From Polaromonas sp. OV174 (GTDB lineage Bacteria; Pseudomonadota; Gammaproteobacteria; Burkholderiales; Burkholderiaceae_C): DNA of 64,000 nt. The stretch spans positions 1-64,000 of the forward strand of contig NZ_FOKZ01000012.1 of NCBI RefSeq assembly GCF_900112285.1, written 5' to 3'. The position numbers were made by a program, and so were the translations under genes. Of the stretch, positions 1-9,376 are shown piece by piece. The notes below the pieces were generated by a model, which worked only from the letters and a program-made list of their open reading frames with translations, was not told the DNA's origin and ran no database searches. Every line of letters starts with the position of its first letter. Position 1 is the stretch's first letter.

Positions 1-213
1 GATGCAATCGCCCAAAGTGAGGGCTACGCCGTTTCGCAGCAAAAGAGAAAACTGATTGAGCAGGGCTTTGGCTGGGCCAAAACGGTGGGCCGGATGCGGC
101 AGGTCATGGTGCGCGGGCTTGAGCGGGTCGATCAGATGTTTGTGCTGACGATGGCCGCGTACAACTTGACGCGTATGCGCACCTTGGGACAAATCCGTCT
201 GCAGGCGCAGTGA
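1..213 (+). CDS. transposase, IS5-type, C-terminal fragment (window edge)
   Basis: The frame is open from base 1 and encodes the last 70 residues of a DDE transposase. It carries the typical end-of-protein signature: RK-x-IEQGFGWAKTVG (containing the catalytic Glu region), a basic MRQVMVRG segment, then the AAYNLTRMRTL helix. This arrangement is usual for the DDE_Tnp_1 C terminus of IS5-like elements. The fragment is cut by the window edge, so it is unknown whether the element is complete. Assignment to IS5 rather than a neighbouring family rests on motif recall. Confidence 0.7.
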   Translation, partial: DAIAQSEGYAVSQQKRKLIEQGFGWAKTVGRMRQVMVRGLERVDQMFVLTMAAYNLTRMRTLGQIRLQAQ

Positions 214-365
214 GGGGTGAAAAAAACGGCAGCAGAGCTTCAAACCAATAACAAAAGCTCAAAAAAGCACTGGAATCTCAAAATATGAAACAGAACCGCA
301 AAAATAAACCGCTTCGAGTCAGCTGCTGCGCTGGCGCAGTGAGTATTTCAGCAGCCTGCTAGAGG
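1..365 (+). mobile_element. 3' part of an IS5-type insertion sequence
   Basis: The window opens inside an insertion sequence. The transposase reading frame ends at 213 and is followed by about 150 bases of A-rich non-coding DNA. A terminal-repeat-like stretch, TTTCAGCAGCCTGCTAGAG, occupies about 347-365, just before the next gene. The left end lies outside the window, so the inverted repeats cannot be compared and the right boundary is an estimate. An imperfect hairpin (GAGCTT...AAGCTC) at about 235-265 lies downstream of the stop codon. Confidence 0.6.
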
Positions 366-375
366 CCTAAATGGC

Positions 376-1062
376 TTAAAACTCTGTTGGCGGTGGCGCT
401 ATTGGAGGAAACTCGACACCCGCCAGCCCGGCCTGCCAGGGCGGGTACTTTCCCATCACCCGCACCAACAGCGGCCCGGCTTCCCAGCGCGCCAGCCAGG
501 CCAGCAGATTGGGCCAGGGCTGGGCCGCAAACCAGGCCGCATCGGTGTGCGCAAACTGCCGCACAAAAGGCAGTATGGCCATGTCGGCCAGGCTGACAGA
601 GGCGCCACATAGCCAGCCGTGGCCGTTGAGCCGGGCATCCAGTTCCATCAGCCAGCGGGCGGCGCTGCTGCGGTGGGCTTCAGCAAAGGCTTTATCGTCT
701 CCCGCATGTTCGGCCGCGTAGCGATTCGGGTATTTGTAGCGGTCCAGGTCGCGTTTGAACGGGCCGTCGTTGGCGGCGATCAGGCTGTCCAGGGTGGCGC
801 GGTCTGCCGCCAGCCAGCCTTCGGGGTCGTGCTGCTGCAGCGCCCAGCGCATGATGTCCAGGCTTTGGTCTATGACCTGGCCATCCGCCAACACCAGCAC
901 GGGAACGGTGGCCTTGGGTGAGGCGGCCAGCATCTCGGGCGGTTTGTTTCTCAGCACGATTTCGCGCAGCTCGCAGCGCTGGCCGCTGACGGCAATGGCC
1001 AGCCGCGCCCGCATGGCGTAGGGGCAGCGGCGAAAGGAATACAGGATGGGCAGGGGCGTCAT
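376..1062 (-). CDS. glutathione S-transferase family protein
   Basis: This 228-residue cytosolic protein begins with a thioredoxin-fold GST domain. Residues 7-20 (LYSFRRCPYAMRAR) hold the Cys-Pro pair at 13-14 that can act as the active-site thiol. The VPVLV stretch with the cis-Pro follows near residue 54, and a helical C-terminal domain (about 90-220) contains the SLADMAILPF motif. It lies 8 bases downstream of trhO on the same strand and is probably co-transcribed with it. Substrate is unknown; such proteins conjugate or reduce with glutathione, often in stress responses. Confidence 0.85.
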   Translation of the reverse strand: MTPLPILYSFRRCPYAMRARLAIAVSGQRCELREIVLRNKPPEMLAASPKATVPVLVLADGQVIDQSLDIMRWALQQHDPEGWLAADRATLDSLIAANDGPFKRDLDRYKYPNRYAAEHAGDDKAFAEAHRSSAARWLMELDARLNGHGWLCGASVSLADMAILPFVRQFAHTDAAWFAAQPWPNLLAWLARWEAGPLLVRVMGKYPPWQAGLAGVEFPPIAPPPTEF

Positions 1063-1070
1063 GGCCGGGT

Positions 1071-2018
1071 TCAGGAGTCGGCCTGCCGCACGCCTATGTG
1101 TTGCCTATGGCACGTCTCGGCCAGATCGACCTGGTGCTGGCGCTCGCGATAGCCGGCTTTTTGTGCTTCGGTAGTGCGGCCATGGCAATGCGCGCAACTC
1201 ACGCCCAGCTCATACAGCGGGTGCTTTCGGTCTTCCTCGCTCAAGGGATCGCGGCAGGAGCGGCACAGCGTGTGGTGGCCCACGTTCAGGCCGTGGCCGA
1301 CTGACACGCGTTCATCGAAAACAAAGCACTCGCCTTGCCAGCTGCTGTGCTCTACCGGCATGGTTTCCAGATATTTGAGGATGCCGCCTTCCAGGTGGTA
1401 AACCTCCTCAAAACCCTTGGAGCGCAGAAAGGCGGTGGATTTTTCGCAGCGTATGCCGCCGGTGCAAAACATCGCCACCCGCGGTTTTTTGCCATCCACT
1501 TCGGCGAGTTTCCCGCCGGCGGCCATTTCCTTGTCCACCCAGCCCGGCAGTTCCGAAAAGCTGTGGGTGGCGGGGTTGATAGCGCCCTTGAACGTGCCTA
1601 TGGAAACTTCGTAATCGTTGCGGGTATCGACCAGCACCACCGCCGGGTCGGCAATCAGCTGGTTCCAGTCCTGCGGCTTGACGTAGTGGCCGGCCATCAG
1701 CGCGGGGTGCACATCGGGCACGCCCAGAGTCACGATTTCGCGCTTGAGCCTGACCTTCATGCGGTAAAACGGCATCTGGGCGGCATGCGCTTCCTTGTGC
1801 TCCAGCGTGGCCAGGCGAGGATCGGCGCGCAAATAGGCCAGTACCGCGTGAATGCCATCGGGAGCGCCGGCAATCGTGCCGTTGATGCCTTCACTGGCCA
1901 GCAGCAAGGTGCCCTTGACGCCATGGGCTTCGCAGCAGGCGAGCAGCGGCGCCTGGAGTTCGGCAAAGTCGGGCAGTTCGACAAATTTGTACAGCGCGGC
2001 GGTCAGAAAGTCTTGCAT
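1071..2018 (-). CDS. trhO: tRNA uridine(34) hydroxylase (rhodanese-like, YceA family)
   Basis: TrhO performs oxygen-dependent hydroxylation of U34 in tRNA, giving 5-hydroxyuridine, the precursor of cmo5U/mo5U. The 315-residue protein has the N-terminal YceA domain with the ASEGINGTIAG motif (about 42-52) and a rhodanese domain carrying the catalytic loop CTGGIRCEKST starting at Cys185. The C-terminal tail has four Cys in CRSC...CAHC spacing, possibly a metal site. Length fits the family. The ATG at 2018 has an AAGG-containing leader. The GST gene follows directly. Confidence 0.9.
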   Translation of the reverse strand: MQDFLTAALYKFVELPDFAELQAPLLACCEAHGVKGTLLLASEGINGTIAGAPDGIHAVLAYLRADPRLATLEHKEAHAAQMPFYRMKVRLKREIVTLGVPDVHPALMAGHYVKPQDWNQLIADPAVVLVDTRNDYEVSIGTFKGAINPATHSFSELPGWVDKEMAAGGKLAEVDGKKPRVAMFCTGGIRCEKSTAFLRSKGFEEVYHLEGGILKYLETMPVEHSSWQGECFVFDERVSVGHGLNVGHHTLCRSCRDPLSEEDRKHPLYELGVSCAHCHGRTTEAQKAGYRERQHQVDLAETCHRQHIGVRQADS

Positions 2019-2282
2019 GGTGATGAAAAAAGGGGTCGGCTTGAGGCGAGCCTGAATCGTACCGGAGTCGTCCGCGACGCGGTTTGATGCATATCAGAGC
2101 CCTTGCGGCTACTCAGGCCGCTCTTTTTGCAAGGGAAAAGTGCTTGTTACCGCCGCCAGCTGGGTGCTGGCAGCTATAAATATAGTAGCAACTGGCGGCC
2201 TGCCTGGGCGCCAAGCTGCTGCCGCAGGCTGCGCTAAAACCGACAAGGCGGCCAAGGCCTGCGCAGACTCTTGCAGTGCGCC

Positions 2283-2792
2283 TTAAACCTGCGGCGCCTT
2301 GACGATATCGCGGCTGACGACACCGTAGCGCTCCAGGCGGTCTTCCAGTTCGCCAAGATGGGCCGCCAGGGTGTTGTCGGTTTGCTCAATGCGGGCCAGC
2401 AGTGTCTGCTGCTGCTGGGCAAAGCGCTCATTGAGCAGGCTGCTGGCGGTGGCCTCGCGTTGCTGGGCTGCCAGCGACTGCATTTCCAGGTAGCTGCGCA
2501 ATTCGGTGAAGCGCGAGGCCTCGGCCTTGTCGGCCAGCTCGCGCTGGGCGTTCAGCTCGCGGGTGTGCTTGCGCGCCTCCAGCAAGTTGGTGCTTTGCAT
2601 ATACAGGGTGCCGGCCAGGAAGACCGCCGTGGCCAGCACCAGCAGCAGCAGCATGATCAGACCCAGCGAAGCTTGAACGGTGGTAAAGCCCAGGCTCAGC
2701 ACGCTGGCCCGCGTGAACTCATCCACATTCAGGGCGACAAACCCGGCGAGCAGCAAAATGGCCACAATGAAAAAAATGGTGCGTATGCGCAT
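2283..2792 (-). CDS. LapA-domain (DUF1049-like) inner-membrane protein with coiled coil
   Basis: I start this 169-residue protein at the ATG at 2792 (MRIRTIFF) because GGGAG lies about 10 bases upstream. The frame stays open further upstream, but without signal-like sequence. Two hydrophobic segments (about 5-25 and 42-65) flank a short NVDEFTRASV loop, as in LapA-domain proteins that help assemble lipopolysaccharide. A long Gln/Glu/Ala-rich helix (about 75-155) looks like a coiled coil. The gene stands alone, divergent from tex. Exact role is unknown. Confidence 0.7.
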   Translation of the reverse strand: MRIRTIFFIVAILLLAGFVALNVDEFTRASVLSLGFTTVQASLGLIMLLLLVLATAVFLAGTLYMQSTNLLEARKHTRELNAQRELADKAEASRFTELRSYLEMQSLAAQQREATASSLLNERFAQQQQTLLARIEQTDNTLAAHLGELEDRLERYGVVSRDIVKAPQV

Positions 2793-2976
2793 GCTGGTGC
2801 TCCCTGATTGTTTGTAAAAGTTTGCGATGCCGATTGAGGGGATTATGGGCCTCGCAGCCTGTTCCGGCTGTGGGACAATTCCGACCCTTGACCCCGCTTG
2901 ACGGGGGCGAGGGCCCGTCATCAGGCCACCCCCTCATTCCTTTCATAGCCTTCCAGCCGACTCTTCTTTTTTCAAT

Positions 2977-5334
2977 ATGCAGAAAATCATTCGCCAGATC
3001 GCGGTCGAAATCAAGGCCCAGGAGCATCAGATCAAGGCCGCCGTGGAGCTGCTCGATGGCGGCGCCACCGTGCCCTTTATTGCGCGCTACCGCAAGGAAG
3101 CCACCGGCGGACTGGACGACGTCCAGCTGCGCGAACTCGAATACCGGCTGGGCTATCTGCGTGAACTCGAAGAGCGCCGCGAAGCCGTGCTCAAAAGCAT
3201 TGAAGAGCAGGGCAAGCTCACGCCCGAGCTGCGCGCCGCGATTGAATTCGCCGCCACCAAGCAGGATCTGGAAGATCTCTACCTGCCTTACAAGGTCAAG
3301 CGCCGCACCAAGGGCCAGATCGCCCGCGAAGCCGGCATAGAGCCGCTGGCCGACAAGCTGTTTGCCGACCCGTCGCTGGTGCCCGCCGACGAAGCCGTGG
3401 CCTTTGTGAAGGCCGAAAAGAACGAAACCGGCGACGACTTCACCACCGTGCAGGCGGTGCTGGACGGCGTGCGCGACATCCTGAGCGAGCGCTGGGCCGA
3501 AGACGCGGCGCTGGTGCAGTCGCTGCGCGGCTGGCTCTGGAACGAAGGCCTGTTTTCCTCCAAGCTGGTCAGCGGCAAGGACGAAAACAACGCCGATCAC
3601 GCCAAATTCCGCGACTATTTCGACTACGACGAGCCGATTGGCCGCGTGCCCTCGCACCGCGCGTTGGCGGTGTTTCGCGGCCGCGGCCTGGAGATTCTGG
3701 ACGCCAAGCTGGTACTGCCGGTGCCGCCCGAAGCCGGCCAGCCCAGCATTGCCGAAGGCAAGATTGCCCTGCACCTGGGCTGGAGCCACAAGGCGCGGCC
3801 GGCCGACGACTTGCTGCGCAAATGCGTGGCCTGGACCTGGCGCGTCAAGCTCAGCCTGTCGCTGGAGCGCGACCTGTTCACCAAACTAAGGGAAGAGGCC
3901 GAAAAAGTCGCCATCAAGGTGTTTGCCGACAACCTGCGCGACCTGTTGCTGGCCGCGCCGGCCGGCCCGCGCGTGGTGATGGGCCTGGACCCCGGCATTC
4001 GCACCGGTGTGAAAGTGGCCGTGGTCGATGCCACCGGAAAACTGGTCGAAACCTCTACCGTCTACCCGCACGAGCCGCGCAAGGATTGGGACGGCTCGCT
4101 GCACACCCTGGCCAAGCTGTGCGAAAAGCACAAGGTCAACTTGATTGCCATTGGCAACGGCACGGCCAGCCGCGAAACCGACAAGCTGGCCGGTGACCTG
4201 ATCAAGCTCATGGCCAAGATCGACCAGGCGATTGAAAAAGTCGTCGTAAGCGAAGCCGGCGCCTCGGTCTATTCGGCCAGCGAATTCGCCTCGCAAGAGA
4301 TGCCCGATGTGGACGTGAGCCTGCGCGGCGCCGCCAGCATTGCGCGCCGCCTGCAGGACCCCTTGGCCGAACTGGTCAAGATAGACCCGAAATCAATCGG
4401 CGTGGGCCAGTACCAGCACGATGTGAACCAGAGCGACCTGATGCGCAGCCTGGACACCGTGGTCGAGGATTGCGTCAACAGCGTCGGCGTGGACCTGAAC
4501 ACCGCCAGCGTGCCTTTGCTGGCGCGAGTGTCTGGCCTGAGCAATACGGTGGCCAAATCGGTGGTGCGCTGGCGCGATGCCAACGGCGTTTTCACCTGCC
4601 GCGCAGATTTGATGAAGGTCACCGGCCTGGGCGCCAAGACCTTTGAGCAGAGCGCGGGCTTTTTGCGCCTGCGCACCAGCAGCAACCCGCTGGACATGAC
4701 GGGCGTGCACCCGGAAACCTATCCGGTGGTGGAACAAATCATGGCGCACACCGGCAAGCCGGTGGCCGAGCTGATGGGCCGCGCCGAGATGCTCAAGACC
4801 CTGAAACCCGAGTTGTTCGCCAATGAAAAATTCGGCGTCATCACGGTCAAGGACATCATTGCCGAGCTGGAAAAACCCGGCCGCGACCCGCGCCCCGACT
4901 TCAAGGTGGCCCGCTTCAACGAAGGCGTGGAAGACATCAAGGACCTGAAAGAGGGCATGACGCTGGAAGGCACGGTCAGCAACGTCGCGGCCTTTGGCGC
5001 CTTCATAGATATTGGCGTGCACCAGGACGGCCTGGTGCATGTGAGCCAGCTCTCCAACAAGTTCGTCACCGACGCGCGTGAAGTGGTGAAAACCGGCGAT
5101 ATCGTCAAGGTGCGCGTGACCGAGGTCGACGTGGCGCGCAAGCGCATAGGCCTGACCATGAAGCTGGACGCCGCGCCGGCGCGCAAGGATGGCCCGCGCG
5201 ACAATCGCTTTGAAAGCGCACGGCCGGGGCAAGGCCGCGGTGGCAATTACGGCGGCCAGAGCAGGGCGCCGCAACCGGCAGCATCCACCGCCATGGAATC
5301 GGCCTTCAGCAAGCTGGCGGCGCTGAAAAAATAA
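2977..5334 (+). CDS. tex: Tex-family S1 RNA-binding transcription accessory protein
   Basis: The 785-residue cytosolic protein has the full Tex layout. It starts with an N-terminal helical domain, followed by a YqgF/RNase H-like fold around residues 325-460 (VMGLDPGIRTGVK). A helix-hairpin-helix region follows (about 495-570, LNTASVPLLARVSGLS), then an S1 domain (about 650-720, EGTVSNVAAFGAFIDIGVHQDGL). The Gly/Arg-rich tail is unstructured. Tex binds nucleic acid and affects transcription elongation. It starts at ATG 2977, divergent from the LapA-domain gene. Length and order are normal for the family. Confidence 0.95.
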   Translation: MQKIIRQIAVEIKAQEHQIKAAVELLDGGATVPFIARYRKEATGGLDDVQLRELEYRLGYLRELEERREAVLKSIEEQGKLTPELRAAIEFAATKQDLEDLYLPYKVKRRTKGQIAREAGIEPLADKLFADPSLVPADEAVAFVKAEKNETGDDFTTVQAVLDGVRDILSERWAEDAALVQSLRGWLWNEGLFSSKLVSGKDENNADHAKFRDYFDYDEPIGRVPSHRALAVFRGRGLEILDAKLVLPVPPEAGQPSIAEGKIALHLGWSHKARPADDLLRKCVAWTWRVKLSLSLERDLFTKLREEAEKVAIKVFADNLRDLLLAAPAGPRVVMGLDPGIRTGVKVAVVDATGKLVETSTVYPHEPRKDWDGSLHTLAKLCEKHKVNLIAIGNGTASRETDKLAGDLIKLMAKIDQAIEKVVVSEAGASVYSASEFASQEMPDVDVSLRGAASIARRLQDPLAELVKIDPKSIGVGQYQHDVNQSDLMRSLDTVVEDCVNSVGVDLNTASVPLLARVSGLSNTVAKSVVRWRDANGVFTCRADLMKVTGLGAKTFEQSAGFLRLRTSSNPLDMTGVHPETYPVVEQIMAHTGKPVAELMGRAEMLKTLKPELFANEKFGVITVKDIIAELEKPGRDPRPDFKVARFNEGVEDIKDLKEGMTLEGTVSNVAAFGAFIDIGVHQDGLVHVSQLSNKFVTDAREVVKTGDIVKVRVTEVDVARKRIGLTMKLDAAPARKDGPRDNRFESARPGQGRGGNYGGQSRAPQPAASTAMESAFSKLAALKK

Positions 5335-5361
5335 GCGCGCCAGTCGCCAGAACGACAGGGT

Positions 5362-5446
5362 TGGGCCGATTTTTATAGTCAAATCGCCCTCTAGCCCAAG
5401 ACTGACGAGCGCCAATAGCTATTAAAACGATAGCTGTTGGCATGCT
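5362..5446 (+). repeat. dispersed repeat A copy, intergenic
   Basis: This copy carries CTCTAGCCC, then about 18 variable bases, then AATAGCTATTAAAACGATAGC. The second half contains an internal inverted repeat (AGCTAT/ATAGCT). It fills the tex-to-hydrolase spacer. It aligns well with the copy at 40180-40231 and, inverted, with 35341-35400. Confidence 0.6.
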
Positions 5447-5477
5447 GCCGTAGCCGCCAAGCCATCAAGGAGTCCGC

Positions 5478-6401
5478 ATGCCCGCCTTGTCATTGCCGCG
5501 ATTCATCAAAGCGCCCAAGCCGCTGGCCTGCGCCGCCTTGATCGCCGGGCTGACGGCGACCGCCAGCGTGCAGGCCTGGCTGGTGGAAGAGGTGATGCGG
5601 GTTCCGGTGGCCGTCAGCAATGGCTACGGCAAGCCCGTCGCGCAAGACATCGTGGTCACGGTGTTTCATGATGACGCGGCAGCCAAGCCTTATCCGCTGC
5701 TGATCCTGGGCCACGGCCGCTCCCCCGATGCGGCGAGGCGCCAGGCCTTGGGACAGGCCAGGTACTCGGCCAATGCGCGCTGGTTTACCCGCCTGGGTTA
5801 TATGGTGGCCGTGCCTACCCGCGTGGGCTATGGCGAAAGCGGTGGCGAAGATGTCGAGGACACCGGTAGCTGCAACCATAAAAACTATCCCCCCGGCTAT
5901 GCCGCAGCGGCGCTGCAAACCCTCAAGGTGCTGGAAACGCTGAGGCAGCGGCCCGACGCGGCCAAGGACCGGGCCGTCATACTGGGCCAGTCTTTTGGCG
6001 GTACGACCGCCGTTGCCGTCGCCGCCATGAACCCGCCTGGCGTGCAGGCGGCCATCAACTTCGCCGGCGGCGGTGGCGGCAATCCCAAGACCATGCCGCA
6101 AAACCCCTGCGCGCCGGCGCGGCTGGAGCGCCTGTTTGCCGGCTACGGCAAAACCGCACGCCTGCCCACCCTCTGGGTCTATACCGAAAACGACATGTTC
6201 ATGGGGCCAACCCACCCCCGGGAATGGTTTGATGCCTTCGAGGCCTCAGGCGGGCAGGGCGACTACACCCGCTTCCCGCCCCATGGCGAAGACGGCCACG
6301 GCCTGTTCACCCGCGCGCCCGAGGTCTGGCAGCCGCTGGTGCTGGATTTTTTCCGAGCCCATGGCTACCCCGAACTCCAGGCACCGCCGGCCAAACCATG
6401 A
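5478..6401 (+). CDS. secreted alpha/beta hydrolase (dienelactone-hydrolase-like)
   Basis: Start ATG 5478 follows AAGGAG. The 307-residue protein begins with a basic and then hydrophobic segment (1-33, ending ASVQA) that looks like a signal peptide, so it is probably periplasmic. The nucleophile elbow is GQSFGG with Ser172. A NDMFMGPTHP acid region (about 235) and a GEDGHG His (about 275) complete a plausible triad. Its stop overlaps the start of the patatin gene by 4 bases (ATGA), so the two are translationally coupled. Substrate is unknown. Confidence 0.8.
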   Translation: MPALSLPRFIKAPKPLACAALIAGLTATASVQAWLVEEVMRVPVAVSNGYGKPVAQDIVVTVFHDDAAAKPYPLLILGHGRSPDAARRQALGQARYSANARWFTRLGYMVAVPTRVGYGESGGEDVEDTGSCNHKNYPPGYAAAALQTLKVLETLRQRPDAAKDRAVILGQSFGGTTAVAVAAMNPPGVQAAINFAGGGGGNPKTMPQNPCAPARLERLFAGYGKTARLPTLWVYTENDMFMGPTHPREWFDAFEASGGQGDYTRFPPHGEDGHGLFTRAPEVWQPLVLDFFRAHGYPELQAPPAKP

Positions 6402-7525
6402 AAGCCCTGCGCATCTACGCCGGCCCGCTGGCGCGCCGGCACATTGAGCAACACGGCTTGCAGCCGCAAGACATTGGCGTGATTCCCGGCGCTGCGGGTG
6501 GGCCCAAGGGCTTGATGCTGGGCGCGCTGGATCGTTTAATCTTTGGCGACTGGCTGACGCAGAGCACGCAGACTGTGCATCTGGTGGGCGCTTCGATAGG
6601 CGCATGGCGCATGGCCACGGCCTGCCTGAATGATCCGGCGGCGGCTTTTCAGCAGCTGGAGGACGAGTACATCCAGCAGCACTACGCCTTGCCGCCGGGC
6701 CAGAAGCGCCCTAGCGCCGAATCCGTCAGCGAGCAGTTCAGCCAGAGCCTGCAAGACTTTTATGGCGGCCGGGTGCAGGAGGTGCTGACGCACCCGCGCT
6801 ACCGGCTGCACATCGTCACCTCGCGCGGCCGCCACCTGCTGGGCCGGGAGCACAAAATCGCCACGCCCCTAGGCTATCTGGGGGCCTTTCTGACCAATGG
6901 CGTGCGCCGCAAGGCCATGGGCGCCTGGCTGGAGCGCGTGGTGTTTTCCAGCCCCAACACGGCCTTGCCCTTTGCCACCAGCGACTACCGCACGCGCCAG
7001 GTGGTGCTGAGCCAAGCCAACTTCCAACTGGCGCTGCAGGCCAGCTGCTCGATTCCCTTTATGCTCAAGGCGGTGCACAACATTCCTGGCGCACCGCCGG
7101 GAGCCTATTGGGATGGCGGCATCACCGATTACCATCTGCACCTCAAATATGCTCCCGAATTAATAGCTGCCAGCGCTGATGGTACGGGCAGTACAGCCAC
7201 AAATGACTTAAGAAACCCGGGCCTGGTGCTGTACCCGCACTTCCAGCAAACCGTGGTGCCTGGCTGGCTGGACAAGGGCCTGAAGTGGCGCCACAAGGCG
7301 ACTCACTTCCTCGACAACATGGTCTTGCTGGCGCCCGACCCGGACTGGGTCAAGGCCTTGCCCAACGGCAAGCTGCCGGACCGCCAGGACTTCATACGCT
7401 ACGGCGCAGATTTTCAGGGCCGGGTGAAGGCCTGGACCGCTGCCGCCGCTGCAGGCCAGCAGTTGGCAGACGAGTGGCAGGCCTGGCTGGCGCGGCCGGA
7501 TATGGACGTCGTCAAATCTCTCTAG
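6398..7525 (+). CDS. patatin-like phospholipase family protein
   Basis: This 375-residue protein has the oxyanion-hole GAAGGPKG loop (31-38), the nucleophile elbow GASIG (Ser66) and the dyad Asp in the WDGGITDYH region (about 240). It is therefore a Ser-Asp lipid acyl hydrolase. No signal peptide is seen. It is coupled to the upstream secreted hydrolase by an ATGA overlap. Bases about 7150-7206, encoding the residues just after the Asp motif, resemble dispersed repeat A. The 3' end overlaps the convergent gene at 7512-8075 by 14 bases. Confidence 0.85.
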   Translation: MKALRIYAGPLARRHIEQHGLQPQDIGVIPGAAGGPKGLMLGALDRLIFGDWLTQSTQTVHLVGASIGAWRMATACLNDPAAAFQQLEDEYIQQHYALPPGQKRPSAESVSEQFSQSLQDFYGGRVQEVLTHPRYRLHIVTSRGRHLLGREHKIATPLGYLGAFLTNGVRRKAMGAWLERVVFSSPNTALPFATSDYRTRQVVLSQANFQLALQASCSIPFMLKAVHNIPGAPPGAYWDGGITDYHLHLKYAPELIAASADGTGSTATNDLRNPGLVLYPHFQQTVVPGWLDKGLKWRHKATHFLDNMVLLAPDPDWVKALPNGKLPDRQDFIRYGADFQGRVKAWTAAAAAGQQLADEWQAWLARPDMDVVKSL

Positions 7526-8075
7526 AAGTTGAGTCCTGCGCGTGGGCGAGTGCGTGGTTCACCAGCACGGCAAGCTCGCTTTCATACTGCTTTCCCCAAT
7601 AGATGAAATGCCTGGCAGGTATCACGACCGGATGCCAGGCAGGGGTAAGGCGTTCCCCTGCATTAAGTGCCGCAGCGCCGGCATACACAATGACACGAGG
7701 CCTGATCGCGCTTAGAAGGAATTCCATAGCGGAGCTCGTGCGATGCTGGCGCTGCAGGTCAGCAAAGCGCCTGCTTTGCCGGGCATAAGCATTGACCTCA
7801 ACGACGTTCGCCTTGATTTGAGGGATAAATCTTTCGAGAGCCGCCCTTGAGCGATTAAATTTTCTGTGCTTCGTCTTGTATGCATCAATCCACGCAGTGC
7901 GGTCCATGCCCAATGAGTCAGTCCAGTAAGGCCAGAACTGCGTGGTTGTAGCGGGGTTGATTCCAACTATTGCGACGTTGCAATCGAATGGACTTCCTTC
8001 ACAAAGAAGGGGGTGTGCCTCTTGCGTTTCATCCAGTAGCAGACGAAGTTGCGCAGATAACTCCGCCAGCGTCAC
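7512..8075 (-). CDS. conserved protein, possible uracil-DNA-glycosylase-fold
   Basis: The 187-residue protein has the N-terminal motif VAIVGINPATTTQFWPYW (about 34-51), which resembles the GINPG-type motif of the uracil-DNA glycosylase superfamily. A PRVIVYAGAAAL strand lies near residue 128, and a HPVVIPARHF segment follows. These resemblances suggest a nucleic-acid-base-binding fold, but no catalytic role can be asserted. It is translationally coupled (ATGA overlap at 8072-8075) to the upstream iron alcohol dehydrogenase gene, an unusual partner. Confidence 0.6.
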   Translation of the reverse strand: MTLAELSAQLRLLLDETQEAHPLLCEGSPFDCNVAIVGINPATTTQFWPYWTDSLGMDRTAWIDAYKTKHRKFNRSRAALERFIPQIKANVVEVNAYARQSRRFADLQRQHRTSSAMEFLLSAIRPRVIVYAGAAALNAGERLTPAWHPVVIPARHFIYWGKQYESELAVLVNHALAHAQDSTSREI

Positions 8076-9208
8076 AGCGAGGCCTCCAGCATTTCCTCAT
8101 AGTCCTCGGTGCTGGCAAGGCGCGGATTGGTCTTGTGGCAGTGATCGGCCAGCGCATCCTTGATGATGTGGCCGAACTGGCTGCGCTGCACGCCCATGGC
8201 CGCCAGCCCTGCGGGCAGGCTCAGGCGGCCGCTCATATCCTTGATGGCGTGGGCGATGTCGCCGCCCGACTTCAGGCCCATGGCGCGTGCCATGCGCTCC
8301 AGCCGGTGTTCTTTTTGCACCGATTCGGCGCCGGCGTTAAAGCGCACTACCGCCGGCAAAAACATGGCGTTCAGCGTGCCGTGGTGCAGGCGCGGGTCAA
8401 TACCGCCCAGGCTGTGGCTGAGCGAATGCACGCAGCCCAGGCCTTTCTGGAAAGCCATGGCGCCCTGCATGGAGGCGCTCATCATGTTCAGGCGCGCCTC
8501 GCGGTCGCTGCCGTCACGCGTGGCGCGCTCAATATACGCCCAGGCGCGCGCCAGGCCGTCCAGCGCGATGCCGTCGGCGGGCGGATTGAAGGCCGCCGAC
8601 ATAAAGGTTTCCATGCAATGCGCGATCGCGTCCATGCCGGTGGCGGCGGTGAGTTGAGCGGGCAGGCCCAGTGTGAGTTCGGGGTCGCAGATGGCGGTTT
8701 TGGGCACCAGATGCCAGGAGTGAAAGCCCAGCTTGCGGTGGTCGTCCACGATGAGGATGGCGCCGCGCGCCACCTCGCTGCCGGTGCCGCTGGTGGTGGG
8801 AACGGCAATGATGGGCGCCACGCGCTCGGTGATTTTGGCCGAGCCGCCCTCTATGGTGGCGTAGGTTTTTAGCGGGCCTTCGTGGGTGGCGGCAATCGCC
8901 ACGCCCTTGGCGCAATCAATGGCCGAGCCGCCGCCCACGGCAATCAGGCCGTCGCAGCCGCTGGCCTTGTACCGTTCGGCGGCGGCGCGCACCGCCGCTT
9001 CGGTCGGATTGGAGGGGGTCTGGTCGAACACCGCCACCTTCATGCCGGGCAGGGCGTCCAGGGCTTTTTGCAAGAGGCCGGCCGCCTTGACGCCGGCATC
9101 GGTCACGATCAGCGGCCGGTTGATGCCCACGCGTTCGCATTCCTGCTTGAGCAACTTGAGCGCGCCATATTCAAACTGGATCTGGGTCACGTAGTAAATG
9201 AAGGCCAT
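8072..9208 (-). CDS. iron-containing alcohol dehydrogenase
   Basis: The 378-residue protein is a group III metal-dependent alcohol dehydrogenase. It has the NAD(P)-binding GGGSAIDCAKG motif (about 97-107) and the TTSGTGSEV loop (about 139-147). Metal-site segments GMDAIAHCMET (about 200) and HSLSHSLGG...HHGTLNA (about 262-280) supply His ligands. Members oxidise alcohols or reduce aldehydes and ketones in the cytosol; substrate cannot be read from sequence. Length is normal. It is the first gene of a two-gene leftward unit, divergent from an esterase gene at 9377. Confidence 0.9.
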   Translation of the reverse strand: MAFIYYVTQIQFEYGALKLLKQECERVGINRPLIVTDAGVKAAGLLQKALDALPGMKVAVFDQTPSNPTEAAVRAAAERYKASGCDGLIAVGGGSAIDCAKGVAIAATHEGPLKTYATIEGGSAKITERVAPIIAVPTTSGTGSEVARGAILIVDDHRKLGFHSWHLVPKTAICDPELTLGLPAQLTAATGMDAIAHCMETFMSAAFNPPADGIALDGLARAWAYIERATRDGSDREARLNMMSASMQGAMAFQKGLGCVHSLSHSLGGIDPRLHHGTLNAMFLPAVVRFNAGAESVQKEHRLERMARAMGLKSGGDIAHAIKDMSGRLSLPAGLAAMGVQRSQFGHIIKDALADHCHKTNPRLASTEDYEEMLEASL

Positions 9209-9376
9209 GTTTGCTCATCTTTCTGCGTTGTACGATGCGAGGCTGTTCAAGCCACCTTACTTTACTTTATGGCCCGAAAGAGATCGATGAATGGCAAGCA
9301 ATCCCTGACCAGGGTCAGATTGGCGATGACAGTTCGATCTACCAAAGCGGCCAGCTTTCAGCCCTTTTTTCAATAA